A DNA stretch of 7,110 nt from Oscillospiraceae bacterium (GCA_019413245.1 DXNX01000130.1:1-7110), one strand, 5' to 3'. Positions 1 through 5,433 are shown, counted from the stretch's first letter. Numbers and translations are program-made. Notes: generated by a model from the letters alone, not told the origin.

Positions 1-256
1 TCAGAATATGAGTCAGCAGTTTGTGCCGCTGATAAATGCGGGTGGCGACCTCGTAGCCCGGCGCTTCCAGGGTGATGCAGCCGTTGCCGTCCATGGAAAT
101 GTACCCGGCCAGGCGCAGATTCTTCATGGCCACGCTCACACTGGGTTTGGAGAATCCCAGCTCATTGGCAATATCAATGGAATGGACCTCGCCTTTGCGT
201 TCCTGTATCATCAAGATCTTTTCCAGATAATCTTCGGCAGATTGGTGAATCTTCAT
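1..256 (-). CDS. DtxR/MntR-family metal-dependent transcriptional repressor (3' part outside window)
   Basis: The leftward frame from the ATG at 256-254 gives 85 residues and runs off the window edge without a stop. It begins MKIHQSAEDYLEKIL and has a winged helix-turn-helix at about residues 26-62 (SIDIANELGFSKPSVSVAMKNL, then a wing ending ITLEAPGYE). The first part of the dimerisation helix follows (ATRIYQRHKLLTHIL). This is the N-terminal architecture of DtxR/IdeR/MntR proteins, cytosolic dimers that bind DNA when loaded with Fe2+ or Mn2+. Asp9, Glu12 and His78 line up with the MntR metal ligands Asp8, Glu11 and His77; the remaining ligands lie beyond the edge. A purine-rich AGAGAGG lies before the start. 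Its divergent position next to feoA1, with a shared operator-like repeat between them, suggests it represses the feo operon and itself. Family assignment is firm; iron versus manganese as the true ligand is open. Confidence 0.93.
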   Translation of the reverse strand, partial: MKIHQSAEDYLEKILMIQERKGEVHSIDIANELGFSKPSVSVAMKNLRLAGYISMDGNGCITLEAPGYEVATRIYQRHKLLTHIL

Positions 257-289
257 AAAAAGGGCCTCTCTTTATTGGTCTGTACCTAA

Positions 290-318
290 ACATTAGCACA
301 AACTAACCAGAAATGCAA
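290..318 (-). promoter_or_regulatory. Predicted promoter of the leftward regulator gene
   Basis: Reading leftward, TTGCAT (318-313) is a possible -35, followed by a 17-bp spacer and TAATGT (295-290) as a weak -10 preceded by a TG (extended -10). The match to consensus is modest. Its support comes from position: about 35 bp upstream of the regulator ATG and overlapped by an operator-like repeat at 292-307, as expected for an autoregulated repressor. Confidence 0.45.
292..307. promoter_or_regulatory. Operator-like inverted repeat, copy 1 (regulator promoter)
   Basis: The sequence ATTAGCACAAACTAAC has half-sites TTAG and CTAA around a six-base centre. It shares 13 of 16 positions with copies at 372-387 and 967-982 (consensus RTTAGCNNAAACTAAC). 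TTAG...CTAA half-sites are typical of DtxR/IdeR-type boxes. It overlaps the predicted -10 of the divergent regulator gene, suggesting autorepression. Binding by the neighbouring regulator is inferred. Confidence 0.75.
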
Positions 319-327
319 GAAAAAGTG

Positions 328-356
328 TTGACATTTGAAGTTAGTGGTGATAAACT
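328..356 (+). promoter_or_regulatory. Predicted promoter of the feo operon
   Basis: A perfect TTGACA (328-333) is followed by exactly 17 bp and TAAACT (351-356), four of six to TATAAT, with a TG at 348-349 giving an extended -10. Transcription should start near 363. The operator-like repeat at 372-387 would then sit at about +10 to +25, where a bound repressor could block initiation or promoter escape. It lies about 90 bp upstream of feoA1. Confidence 0.75.
340..355. promoter_or_regulatory. Possible degenerate operator inside the feo promoter
   Basis: GTTAGTGGTGATAAAC has a perfect left half-site GTTAG and a partial right half (TAAAC). It matches about 9 of the 13 positions conserved among the three good copies. 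It falls in the -35/-10 spacer and starts 32 bp (about three helical turns) before copy 2. It may be a weak co-operative site or chance. Confidence 0.25.
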
Positions 357-371
357 GCAGATAATCCAAGC

Positions 372-387
372 GTTAGCGTAAACTAAC
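372..387. promoter_or_regulatory. Operator-like inverted repeat, copy 2 (feo promoter)
   Basis: GTTAGCGTAAACTAAC has perfect five-base inverted arms GTTAG/CTAAC around CGTAAA. It lies just downstream of the predicted feo transcription start and is nearly identical to copies 1 and 3. It is the best candidate for metal-dependent repression of the feo operon by the divergent DtxR-family protein. The repeat is seen directly; the regulator assignment is inferred from gene context and family half-site resemblance. Confidence 0.8.
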
Positions 388-443
388 TCGCGGCGCAGAC
401 AAAGGCGTTTGCGTTGTGGAAGATCAGAAAGAAGGGGAAGGCA

Positions 444-659
444 ATGATGCCCATTACCATGGGAAAGCCCGGGGAGCGATATACCATCCGCCGGATCACC
501 GGGCAGGATGAAGTGCGCCGTCACCTGGCGGAACTGGGCTTTGTGCTGGACACGGAGCTTACCGTTGTCAGTGAGCTGTCCGGCAACCTGATCCTGCAGG
601 TGCGGGACAGTCGGGTGGCGTTGGACAAGACGATGGCCAACCGGATTCTGGTAAGCTGA
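444..659 (+). CDS. feoA: FeoA-family protein, first copy
   Basis: This encodes 71 residues with the FeoA SH3-like fold pattern: KPGERYTIRRI at about residues 8-18, RHLAELGF in the middle and a C-terminal VRDSRVALDKTMANRILVS. FeoA proteins are small cytosolic partners of the FeoB ferrous iron permease, thought to modulate its GTPase or assembly. The start at 444 is chosen because AAGGGG at 432-437 sits six bases ahead of it; a second ATG at 447 is equally usable, and an upstream TTG at 414 in the same frame has no suitable ribosome site. This copy differs clearly from the second FeoA (706-927). It lacks the R-R-I-M-D-M-G-L segment and carries the DSRVALD-MA-RI ending, a pattern I associate with the first FeoA of clostridial tandem feoA loci. 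The gap to feoA2 is 46 bp. Confidence 0.9.
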   Translation: MMPITMGKPGERYTIRRITGQDEVRRHLAELGFVLDTELTVVSELSGNLILQVRDSRVALDKTMANRILVS

Positions 660-705
660 GCGGGGCAAACCTGCTGGCAATAGATTGTATGGAGGAGGCT
701 AAGCA

Positions 706-927
706 ATGAAAACGCTGAAAGATGCCAGGGTGGGGGATACCGTCACCGTGGCCCGGGTACATGGGGAAGGCCCTGTGCGCCGCCGCATCATGGATATGGG
801 TCTGACCAAAGGTGTTCAGATCCTGGTGCGCAAGGTGGCGCCCCTGGGCGACCCCATGGAACTGAATATCCGGGGATATGAGCTCAGCATTCGCAAAGCG
901 GATGCCGAAATGGTGGAACTGGTGTAA
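706..927 (+). CDS. feoA: FeoA-family protein, second (canonical) copy
   Basis: This encodes 73 residues beginning MKTLKDARVGDTVTVARVHG, with the typical FeoA core RRRIMDMGLTKGVQI at about residues 26-40, PLGDPMEL and a final GYELSIRKADAEMVEL. This is the standard single-domain FeoA (SH3-like beta barrel) that supports FeoB in Fe2+ uptake at the cytosolic face of the membrane. A strong GGAGGAGG at 691-698, seven bases before the ATG, fixes the start. It is co-directional with feoA1 and feoB and very probably co-transcribed. The 97-bp gap to feoB is longer than others in the operon and contains two inverted repeats, including an operator-like element. The two FeoA proteins are diverged, so this is an old duplication or paired specialisation and not a recent tandem copy. 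Confidence 0.95.
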   Translation: MKTLKDARVGDTVTVARVHGEGPVRRRIMDMGLTKGVQILVRKVAPLGDPMELNIRGYELSIRKADAEMVELV

Positions 928-929
928 AA

Positions 930-950
930 GGGCGGTTGAACAGACCGCCT
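930..950 (+). other. Intercistronic GC-rich hairpin after feoA2
   Basis: GGCGGT (931-936) pairs with ACCGCC (944-949) over a seven-base loop, with a possible G-T closing pair at 930/950. It starts three bases after the feoA2 stop. Only GATTT follows, not a T-run, so it is at best a weak terminator; mRNA stabilisation or processing is another possibility. Confidence 0.45.
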
Positions 951-960
951 GATTTCAGAC

Positions 961-988
961 CAGAAAGTTAGCAAAAACTAACTTTCTG
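961..988. promoter_or_regulatory. Operator-like repeat copy 3 within a perfect 28-nt inverted repeat upstream of feoB
   Basis: The core GTTAGCAAAAACTAAC (967-982) matches copies 1 and 2 of the putative metal-regulator operator. Here the symmetry extends outward: CAGAAAGTTAG (961-971) and CTAACTTTCTG (978-988) are perfect 11-base inverted arms around CAAAAA. As DNA it is a probable repressor site inside the operon; as RNA it can form an 11-bp hairpin. I see no convincing promoter beside it, so a bound repressor might act as a roadblock to elongation, or the hairpin might tune feoB expression. Both roles are inference. Confidence 0.7.
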
Positions 989-1024
989 AGCCGATTGCTA
1001 TGACAGAAAAGGGGAATATCGCAC

Positions 1025-3235
1025 ATGGGCATCAAAATCGCATTGGCCGGCAATCCGAACTGCGGCAAAACGACCCTGTTCAACGATCTGACCGGTTCCA
1101 ACCAGTATGTGGGCAACTGGCCCGGTGTTACGGTGGAAAAGAAGGAAGGCAGCCTGAAAGGCCACAAGGATGTGGTCATACAGGACCTGCCGGGAATTTA
1201 TTCCCTTTCACCGTACACACTGGAGGAAGTGGTGGCCCGTGGTTATCTGGTCACTGAAAAGCCGGATGCCATCCTGAACATCATTGACGGCACCAACATT
1301 GAGCGGAACCTTTACCTGACCACCCAGCTCATCGAACTGGGGATTCCGGTGGTCATGGCGGTGAATATGATCGACCTGGTGCGCAAGAACGGCGACCGCA
1401 TCGATTTGGCAAAGCTCAGCCGTGAACTGGGCTGTGAAGTCGTCGAGATCAGCGCACTGAAAGGAGAGGGCTGCACCAAAGCTGCCGAAATGGCGATGCA
1501 GGCTGCCCGGGCGGAATATCCCAGTGAATTGCCTCACGTTTTCACCGGCAACGTGGAACATGCCCTGGCCCATATCGAGGAAAGCATCCAGGGCCGGGTG
1601 GATGCCCGCTTCCTGCGCTGGTACGCCGTCAAGCTGTTTGAACGGGATGAGCGGGTCCAGCAGGAACTGGGGCTGGATGCCGCCACCCTGGATCACCTGG
1701 ACGCGCATATCCGGGACTGCGAAGCCGAGATGGATGATGATGCCGAGAGCATCATCACCAACCAACGGTACGCCTATATCAGCCGGGTGGTGGAGAAGGC
1801 AGTGCACCGGAAGGCCCGTACCGGCAACATGACGACCTCCGACCGCATCGACCGCATTGTGACCAACCGGATTCTGGCTCTGCCCATTTTTGTGGTCATC
1901 ATGGGGGTGATTTACTCCATCGCCATGGGCGGATTTGCCTTCTCTATCGGGACCAAAGGTACCGACTGGGCCAACGATGTCCTGTTCGGAGAAATCGTCC
2001 CCGGCCTGTTCGACAAGCTGCTGCTCAATGCCCAGGGCGAGCCGGTGGTGGCCCATTGGCTGTACGGCCTGATTCAGGACGGCATCGTGGCCGGTGTGGG
2101 GGCGGTGCTGGGCTTTGTGCCCCAGATTCTGGTGCTCTGCTTCCTGCTGGCCATCCTGGAGGATGTGGGCTACATGGCCCGTGTGGCTTTCGTCATGGAC
2201 CGTGTCTTCCGCCGCTTCGGCCTGTCCGGCAAGAGCTTTATCCCGCTGCTGGTGGCCACCGGCTGCGGTGTGCCCGGCATCATGGCCACCCGTACCATTG
2301 AATCCGACCGGGACCGCAAAATGACCATCATGACCACCGGTTTCATTCCCTGCGGAGCCAAGCTGCCCATCATCGGCCTGTTTGCGGGTGCCGTTTTTGA
2401 AGGCAATCCCTTTGTGGCTACCTCGGCCTTCTTTATCGGCATCGCGGCGGTGGTCATCTCCGGCATCATGCTCAAAAAGTGTAAGGCCTTTGCCGGGGAC
2501 CCGGCGCCTTTCGTGATGGAACTTCCCGCCTACCATGTGCCTGCCTGGGGCAATGTGCTGCGTGCTACCTGGGAGCGCGGCTGGTCCTTCATCAAGCGGG
2601 CCGGCACCGTGATTCTGGTGTCTTCGGTGGTGCTGTGGTTCCTGCAGGGCTACGGCTTTGTGGACGGGACTTTCACGGCGGTGGAGGATAACAACCACTC
2701 GCTGCTGGCGGTCATCGGCAACGCCATTGCCTGGATTTTCTATCCCCTGGGCTGGATGGGGGATATGGCCTGGAAGGCCACTGTGGCCACCGTCACCGGC
2801 CTGATTGCCAAGGAAGAAGTTGTCAATACCTTCGGTGTGTTGTATAATTACGCCGGTGACACCGATCTGATGCAGGACTCCAGCCCCATCTGGAGCGCTG
2901 TGGCGGCAGATTTCGGCGCTGTGCGGGCGTACAGCTTCATGATCTTCAATCTGCTGTGCGCGCCCTGCTTCGCGGCTATGGGAGCCATCAAGCGGGAAAT
3001 GAACAACACCCGCTGGACCGTGGGCGCCATCGGCTATATGTGCGCGTTTGCCTACGTCATTTCCATGATCGTCTATCAGCTGGGCGGTCTGGTCACCGGC
3101 GAGGCCACCTTCAGTATCTTCACCGTTGTGGCGGTGGCTTCGCTGGCGGGACTTGTGTATCTGGTGGTACGGCCCAATCCCCACGGAGAAGAAAAACTCC
3201 GCCTGAACGTGCGGGACGCATTGGCAGCCGAATAA
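1025..3235 (+). CDS. feoB: Ferrous iron transport protein B (FeoB), GTPase-coupled Fe2+ permease
   Basis: The 736-residue product has normal length for FeoB, an inner-membrane protein that imports Fe2+. The N-terminal G domain shows all GTP-binding motifs: G1 GNPNCGKT (9-16), G2 Thr36 in NWPGVTV, G3 DLPG (54-57), G4 NMID (114-117) and G5 SALK (143-146). A helical cytosolic linker with a charged stretch follows (about 170-275). The membrane domain starts near 280 (RILALPIFVVIMG). The first Gate region holds GCGVPGIMATRTIESD (413-428) and the second CGAKLPI (443-449). The later segment LLCAPCFAAMGAIKRE (643-658) contains the family's conserved Cys-Pro-Cys-like core. The C-terminus is short and polar, with no fused FeoC. 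AAAAGGGG (1007-1014) precedes the ATG. An earlier ATG in another frame at 1000 is not used. It is preceded by operator copy 3 and followed after 41 bp by the Cys-rich partner gene. Confidence 0.98.
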   Translation: MGIKIALAGNPNCGKTTLFNDLTGSNQYVGNWPGVTVEKKEGSLKGHKDVVIQDLPGIYSLSPYTLEEVVARGYLVTEKPDAILNIIDGTNIERNLYLTTQLIELGIPVVMAVNMIDLVRKNGDRIDLAKLSRELGCEVVEISALKGEGCTKAAEMAMQAARAEYPSELPHVFTGNVEHALAHIEESIQGRVDARFLRWYAVKLFERDERVQQELGLDAATLDHLDAHIRDCEAEMDDDAESIITNQRYAYISRVVEKAVHRKARTGNMTTSDRIDRIVTNRILALPIFVVIMGVIYSIAMGGFAFSIGTKGTDWANDVLFGEIVPGLFDKLLLNAQGEPVVAHWLYGLIQDGIVAGVGAVLGFVPQILVLCFLLAILEDVGYMARVAFVMDRVFRRFGLSGKSFIPLLVATGCGVPGIMATRTIESDRDRKMTIMTTGFIPCGAKLPIIGLFAGAVFEGNPFVATSAFFIGIAAVVISGIMLKKCKAFAGDPAPFVMELPAYHVPAWGNVLRATWERGWSFIKRAGTVILVSSVVLWFLQGYGFVDGTFTAVEDNNHSLLAVIGNAIAWIFYPLGWMGDMAWKATVATVTGLIAKEEVVNTFGVLYNYAGDTDLMQDSSPIWSAVAADFGAVRAYSFMIFNLLCAPCFAAMGAIKREMNNTRWTVGAIGYMCAFAYVISMIVYQLGGLVTGEATFSIFTVVAVASLAGLVYLVVRPNPHGEEKLRLNVRDALAAE

Positions 3236-3276
3236 CTGCTTTTTCTATCCACATACCATCATAAGGAGGGTTTGCC

Positions 3277-3471
3277 ATGCTGGCATTTCTGGGAAGCAAT
3301 CTGGCCACCATCGTGGTGGCGCTGCTGGTGCTCGCTGCGCTGGGCCTGGCTGTGTATAAAATGATTCGTGACAAGCGGGAGGGCAAACACTCCTGTTCCT
3401 GCGGCGGCTGCTCGGGCTGCTCCGGATGCTCCTGTGGCTGTACCCATAGCAAGCCCGAAACCCGCGGCTGA
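3277..3471 (+). CDS. FeoB-associated Cys-rich membrane protein
   Basis: The 64-residue protein has one N-terminal membrane helix (about residues 8-28, ATIVVALLVLAALGLAVY), a basic stretch KMIRDKREGKH placing the C-terminus in the cytosol, and a tail CSCGGCSGCSGCSCGC with seven cysteines (40, 42, 45, 48, 51, 53, 55). This matches the small FeoB-associated Cys-rich family (PF12669 from memory; older databases give it a misleading virus p12 name). Its biochemical role is not established. A cytosolic Cys cluster beside FeoB suggests Fe2+ or Fe-S handling, or a FeoC-like accessory role, but this is inference. AAGGAGGG at 3263-3270, six bases before the ATG, supports the start. It is the last gene of the feo operon, ending just before a strong terminator. 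Confidence 0.92.
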   Translation: MLAFLGSNLATIVVALLVLAALGLAVYKMIRDKREGKHSCSCGGCSGCSGCSCGCTHSKPETRG

Positions 3472-3494
3472 ACCTGATTAAAAAGTTCCTGTAC

Positions 3495-3549
3495 AGGCAG
3501 ACACAGTGGATGGCGGCAAACCGCTTTCTTTCGCTGTGTCTGCCTTTTT
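3495..3549 (+). terminator. Rho-independent terminator of the feo operon
   Basis: AGGCAGACACAG (3495-3506) pairs perfectly with CTGTGTCTGCCT (3534-3545), followed by TTTTT (3545-3549). The internal 27 bases hold a small second stem, GCGG (3513-3516)/CCGC (3521-3524) over CAAA, and a few extra pairs extend the outer stem inward. It starts 23 bp after the Cys-rich gene. Confidence 0.93.
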
Positions 3550-3575
3550 GCTGGTTACCCGGCGGGCCGTTTGCC

Positions 3576-3604
3576 TTGACACCGTACGGCCTGCATGCTA
3601 CAAT
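3576..3604 (+). promoter_or_regulatory. Predicted promoter of the tcdA-ttcA operon
   Basis: TTGACA (3576-3581), a 17-bp spacer, then TACAAT (3599-3604) with a TG at 3596-3597 making an extended -10. Expected transcription start is near 3611, leaving a leader of about 32 bases with the ribosome site AGGAGGG at 3628-3634. This is a strong sigma-70-type promoter directly after the feo terminator. Confidence 0.85.
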
Positions 3605-3643
3605 GACCAACAGAATTTGTAGGAATTAGGAGGGCAAAACCCC

Positions 3644-4414
3644 ATGATCGACCAGTTTTCCCGCACCCGCACCATGCTGGGAGAGGCGGGCATGCAGCGC
3701 CTGCAGAATGCCCGGGTAGCCGTGTTCGGCGTAGGCGGTGTGGGCGGCTATGCCGTGGAGGCGTTGGCCCGCAGCGGTGTGGGCACCCTGGACCTGATCG
3801 ACGACGATGAGGTCTGCCTGACCAACCTGAACCGGCAGATTATTGCCACACACGAAACCATCGGCCGTCCCAAGGTGGAAGTTTTTGCCGAGCGCATCCA
3901 CTCCATCAACCCGGACGCTGTGGTCCATACCCATCGGGTCTTTTTCGGCCCGGATACCGCAGCAAAGTTTGATTTCTCCGCCTTCGATTATGTGGTCGAT
4001 GCCATTGATACAGTCAGCGCCAAGGTGGAGCTGGCGGTGCTGGCCCAGCAGGCCGGGGTGCCGGTCATCAGCTCCATGGGAGCTGCCGGCAAGATGGACC
4101 CCACTGCCTTTGAGGTGGCGGATCTGTATGCCACCTCGGTCTGCCCGCTGGCCCGTGCCATGCGCACCCAGTGCCGCAAACGGGGAGTGAGGGCTCTCAA
4201 GGTGGTTTACTCTAAGGAAACGCCCCACGCGGTTCCCGCCCAGAGCGGCGGCAGCCTGGATACCGCCCGTGCCGGTTCCGGCAAGCGGTTTACCCCCGGT
4301 TCCAACGCTTTTGTACCGCCGGTGGCCGGGCTGATTCTGGCAGGGGAGGTCATCAAGGACCTGGCCGACTGGCCCGAACTCGCGGATCAGGAGGTGACGC
4401 CGGATGTCCCGTGA
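3644..4414 (+). CDS. tcdA: tRNA threonylcarbamoyladenosine dehydratase (TcdA, E1-like)
   Basis: The 256-residue protein belongs to the ThiF/MoeB/E1-like superfamily, YgdL/CsdL/TcdA branch. It has the nucleotide-binding glycine loop GVGGVGG (29-35), DLIDDDEVCLTNLNRQI (50-66), Lys77 in RPKVEV, VVDAIDT (117-123) and SSMGAAGKMDP (143-152), followed by a C-terminal region with FTPGSNAFVPPVAGLILA. TcdA uses ATP to dehydrate t6A at position 37 of ANN-decoding tRNAs to the cyclic form ct6A. I see no paired CxxC zinc site, which sets it apart from MoeB/ThiF and agrees with TcdA. Length is close to the E. coli protein (about 268 residues). AGGAGGG nine bases upstream supports the ATG. The 3' end overlaps the next gene by 11 bp and carries that gene's ribosome site. 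Confidence 0.93.
   Translation: MIDQFSRTRTMLGEAGMQRLQNARVAVFGVGGVGGYAVEALARSGVGTLDLIDDDEVCLTNLNRQIIATHETIGRPKVEVFAERIHSINPDAVVHTHRVFFGPDTAAKFDFSAFDYVVDAIDTVSAKVELAVLAQQAGVPVISSMGAAGKMDPTAFEVADLYATSVCPLARAMRTQCRKRGVRALKVVYSKETPHAVPAQSGGSLDTARAGSGKRFTPGSNAFVPPVAGLILAGEVIKDLADWPELADQEVTPDVP
4389..4397 (+). promoter_or_regulatory. Very strong ribosome binding site for the TtcA-family gene, inside tcdA
   Basis: AGGAGGTGA is a nine-base match to the 16S anti-Shine-Dalgarno sequence, six bases before the ATG at 4404. It lies in the last codons of tcdA, so translation of the two genes is probably linked, and it decides the start of the downstream gene. Confidence 0.9.
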
Positions 4415-5252
4415 ACTGCAGCCCTATGAACTGATCGAGCGCAGCCTTATCAAGAAATATCGCAAACAGCTTTGGAACCCTTTCGTGGCTGCCATCAAGC
4501 GGTATGAACTGGTACAGGAAGGGGACCGGGTGGCCGTGTGCATTTCCGGCGGCAAGGACTCCATGCTGCTGGCCAAACTCATGCAGGAACTGCACCGCCA
4601 TACCGAAGTACCTTTTGAACTCAAGTTTCTGGTCATGGACCCGGGCTATGCGCCGGAAAACCGCCGCCAGATCGAGGAAAACGCCAAGCTGTTGAATATC
4701 CCCATCACGGTGTTTGAAACGGATATTTTTGATACGGCCTACAACACCGACCGCAATCCCTGCTATCTTTGCGCCCGCATGCGCCGGGGACACCTGTACA
4801 AGCAGGCCCAGCTCATGGGCTGCAACAAAATTGCCCTGGGCCACCATCTGAACGATGTCATCGAGACCGCTGTCATGAGCATGTTCTACGGGGCGCAGAT
4901 GCAGGGAATGCCGCCCAAACTGCACAGCAAGAATTTCCCTGGTATGGAACTGATACGCCCGCTTTACTGTATCAAGGAGCAGGACATCATTGCCTGGACC
5001 CGGTACCATGACCTGCACTTTTTGCAGTGTGCCTGCCGTATGACGGCCCGCAGCGATGAACCCGGGGCTTCCAAACGGCAGGAGGTCAAGACCCTGCTGC
5101 GGGAGCTGAAAAAGACGAACCCCAACATCGAAAACAATATTTTCAGTGCCCTGCATTCCGTCTGTCTGGACACAGTCCCCGGCTATAAGTCCCACGGTGT
5201 GGCCCATACCTTCCTGGAAGGCTACGACGACGCCCCGTCCGTTTCCGAATAA
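4404..5252 (+). CDS. TtcA-family tRNA thiolation protein (PP-loop ATPase)
   Basis: The 282-residue protein has the N-type ATP pyrophosphatase PP-loop SGGKDS (48-53), a CxxC at Cys120/Cys123 (NPCYLCARMRRG) and the motif ALGHHLNDVIET (144-155). These are TtcA/TtuA-family hallmarks; RMRRG after CxxC resembles TtcA of Proteobacteria. TtcA forms 2-thiocytidine at tRNA position 32 using a [4Fe-4S] cluster held by three cysteines. Here the third ligand would come from QCACR (Cys209/Cys211). From memory, E. coli TtcA has a CxxC in PCNLCGSQ at this place, so this is a variant form. Other cysteines are 46, 140, 189 and 254. The gene overlaps tcdA by 11 bp and ends just before a terminator. The PP-loop thiolase family is sure; the exact tRNA base is less sure, so no symbol is given. 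Confidence 0.88.
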   Translation: MSRELQPYELIERSLIKKYRKQLWNPFVAAIKRYELVQEGDRVAVCISGGKDSMLLAKLMQELHRHTEVPFELKFLVMDPGYAPENRRQIEENAKLLNIPITVFETDIFDTAYNTDRNPCYLCARMRRGHLYKQAQLMGCNKIALGHHLNDVIETAVMSMFYGAQMQGMPPKLHSKNFPGMELIRPLYCIKEQDIIAWTRYHDLHFLQCACRMTARSDEPGASKRQEVKTLLRELKKTNPNIENNIFSALHSVCLDTVPGYKSHGVAHTFLEGYDDAPSVSE

Positions 5253-5259
5253 GCCATAC

Positions 5260-5297
5260 AGCATCTGCCGTCCAAGGTGAGGGCAGATGCTTTTTTT
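5260..5297 (+). terminator. Rho-independent terminator of the tcdA-ttcA operon
   Basis: AGCATCTGCC (5260-5269) pairs perfectly with GGCAGATGCT (5282-5291) over a 12-base loop and runs into seven T residues (5291-5297). It begins eight bases after the stop codon of the TtcA-family gene. Confidence 0.95.
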
Positions 5298-5433
5298 GTT
5301 GTGCGTCAACCGGAATCTTTCATCAATCATTGTATGAAAGAGAGCAGGCACAGCATATCCTTTTATGAAAGGCCGATATCTGCACCATATGTGCATAAAA
5401 TGGTGCGGGTGCGCTTATTCCTGTTTCTGTTGC
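5298..5433. other. Non-coding stretch with consecutive inverted repeats
   Basis: This stretch lies between a terminator and the glmM promoter and has no convincing gene. It holds three adjoining inverted repeats. TCTTTCAT (5316-5323)/ATGAAAGA (5334-5341) comes first. An imperfect longer stem spans 5344-5383 (GCAG/CTGC outside, ATAT/ATAT, then CCTTT/AAAGG around TATG). GCACCAT (5382-5388)/ATGGTGC (5400-5406) follows, sharing two bases with the previous stem. ATGAAAG occurs twice (5334, 5365). I found no clear promoter for a small RNA on either strand; binding sites for a regulator of glmM are possible. Confidence 0.4.

Noticed and set aside
8..289. Rightward open frame opposite the DtxR-family regulator
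   Set aside because: The reverse strand encodes a clear winged-helix regulator; this frame has no ribosome site and runs through the regulatory gap.
936..1004. Possible separate feoB promoter (TTGAAC at 936-941; TG plus TATGAC at 996-1004)
   Set aside because: The TTGAAC has no -10 at proper distance and the TATGAC has no -35; together they are too far apart. A start mapped here would change this view.
1208..3184. Very long leftward open frame (658 codons) opposite feoB
   Set aside because: It is an antisense shadow of GC-rich feoB codons. Its product is rich in His, Gly and Gln without recognisable domains, while the sense strand encodes an unmistakable FeoB.
3626..4228. Leftward open frame of 200 codons opposite tcdA
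   Set aside because: Antisense shadow with no recognisable domain, ending in the tcdA leader.
4353..5396. Leftward open frame of 347 codons opposite the TtcA-family gene
   Set aside because: Antisense shadow that also runs through the terminator at 5260-5297; no family resemblance.
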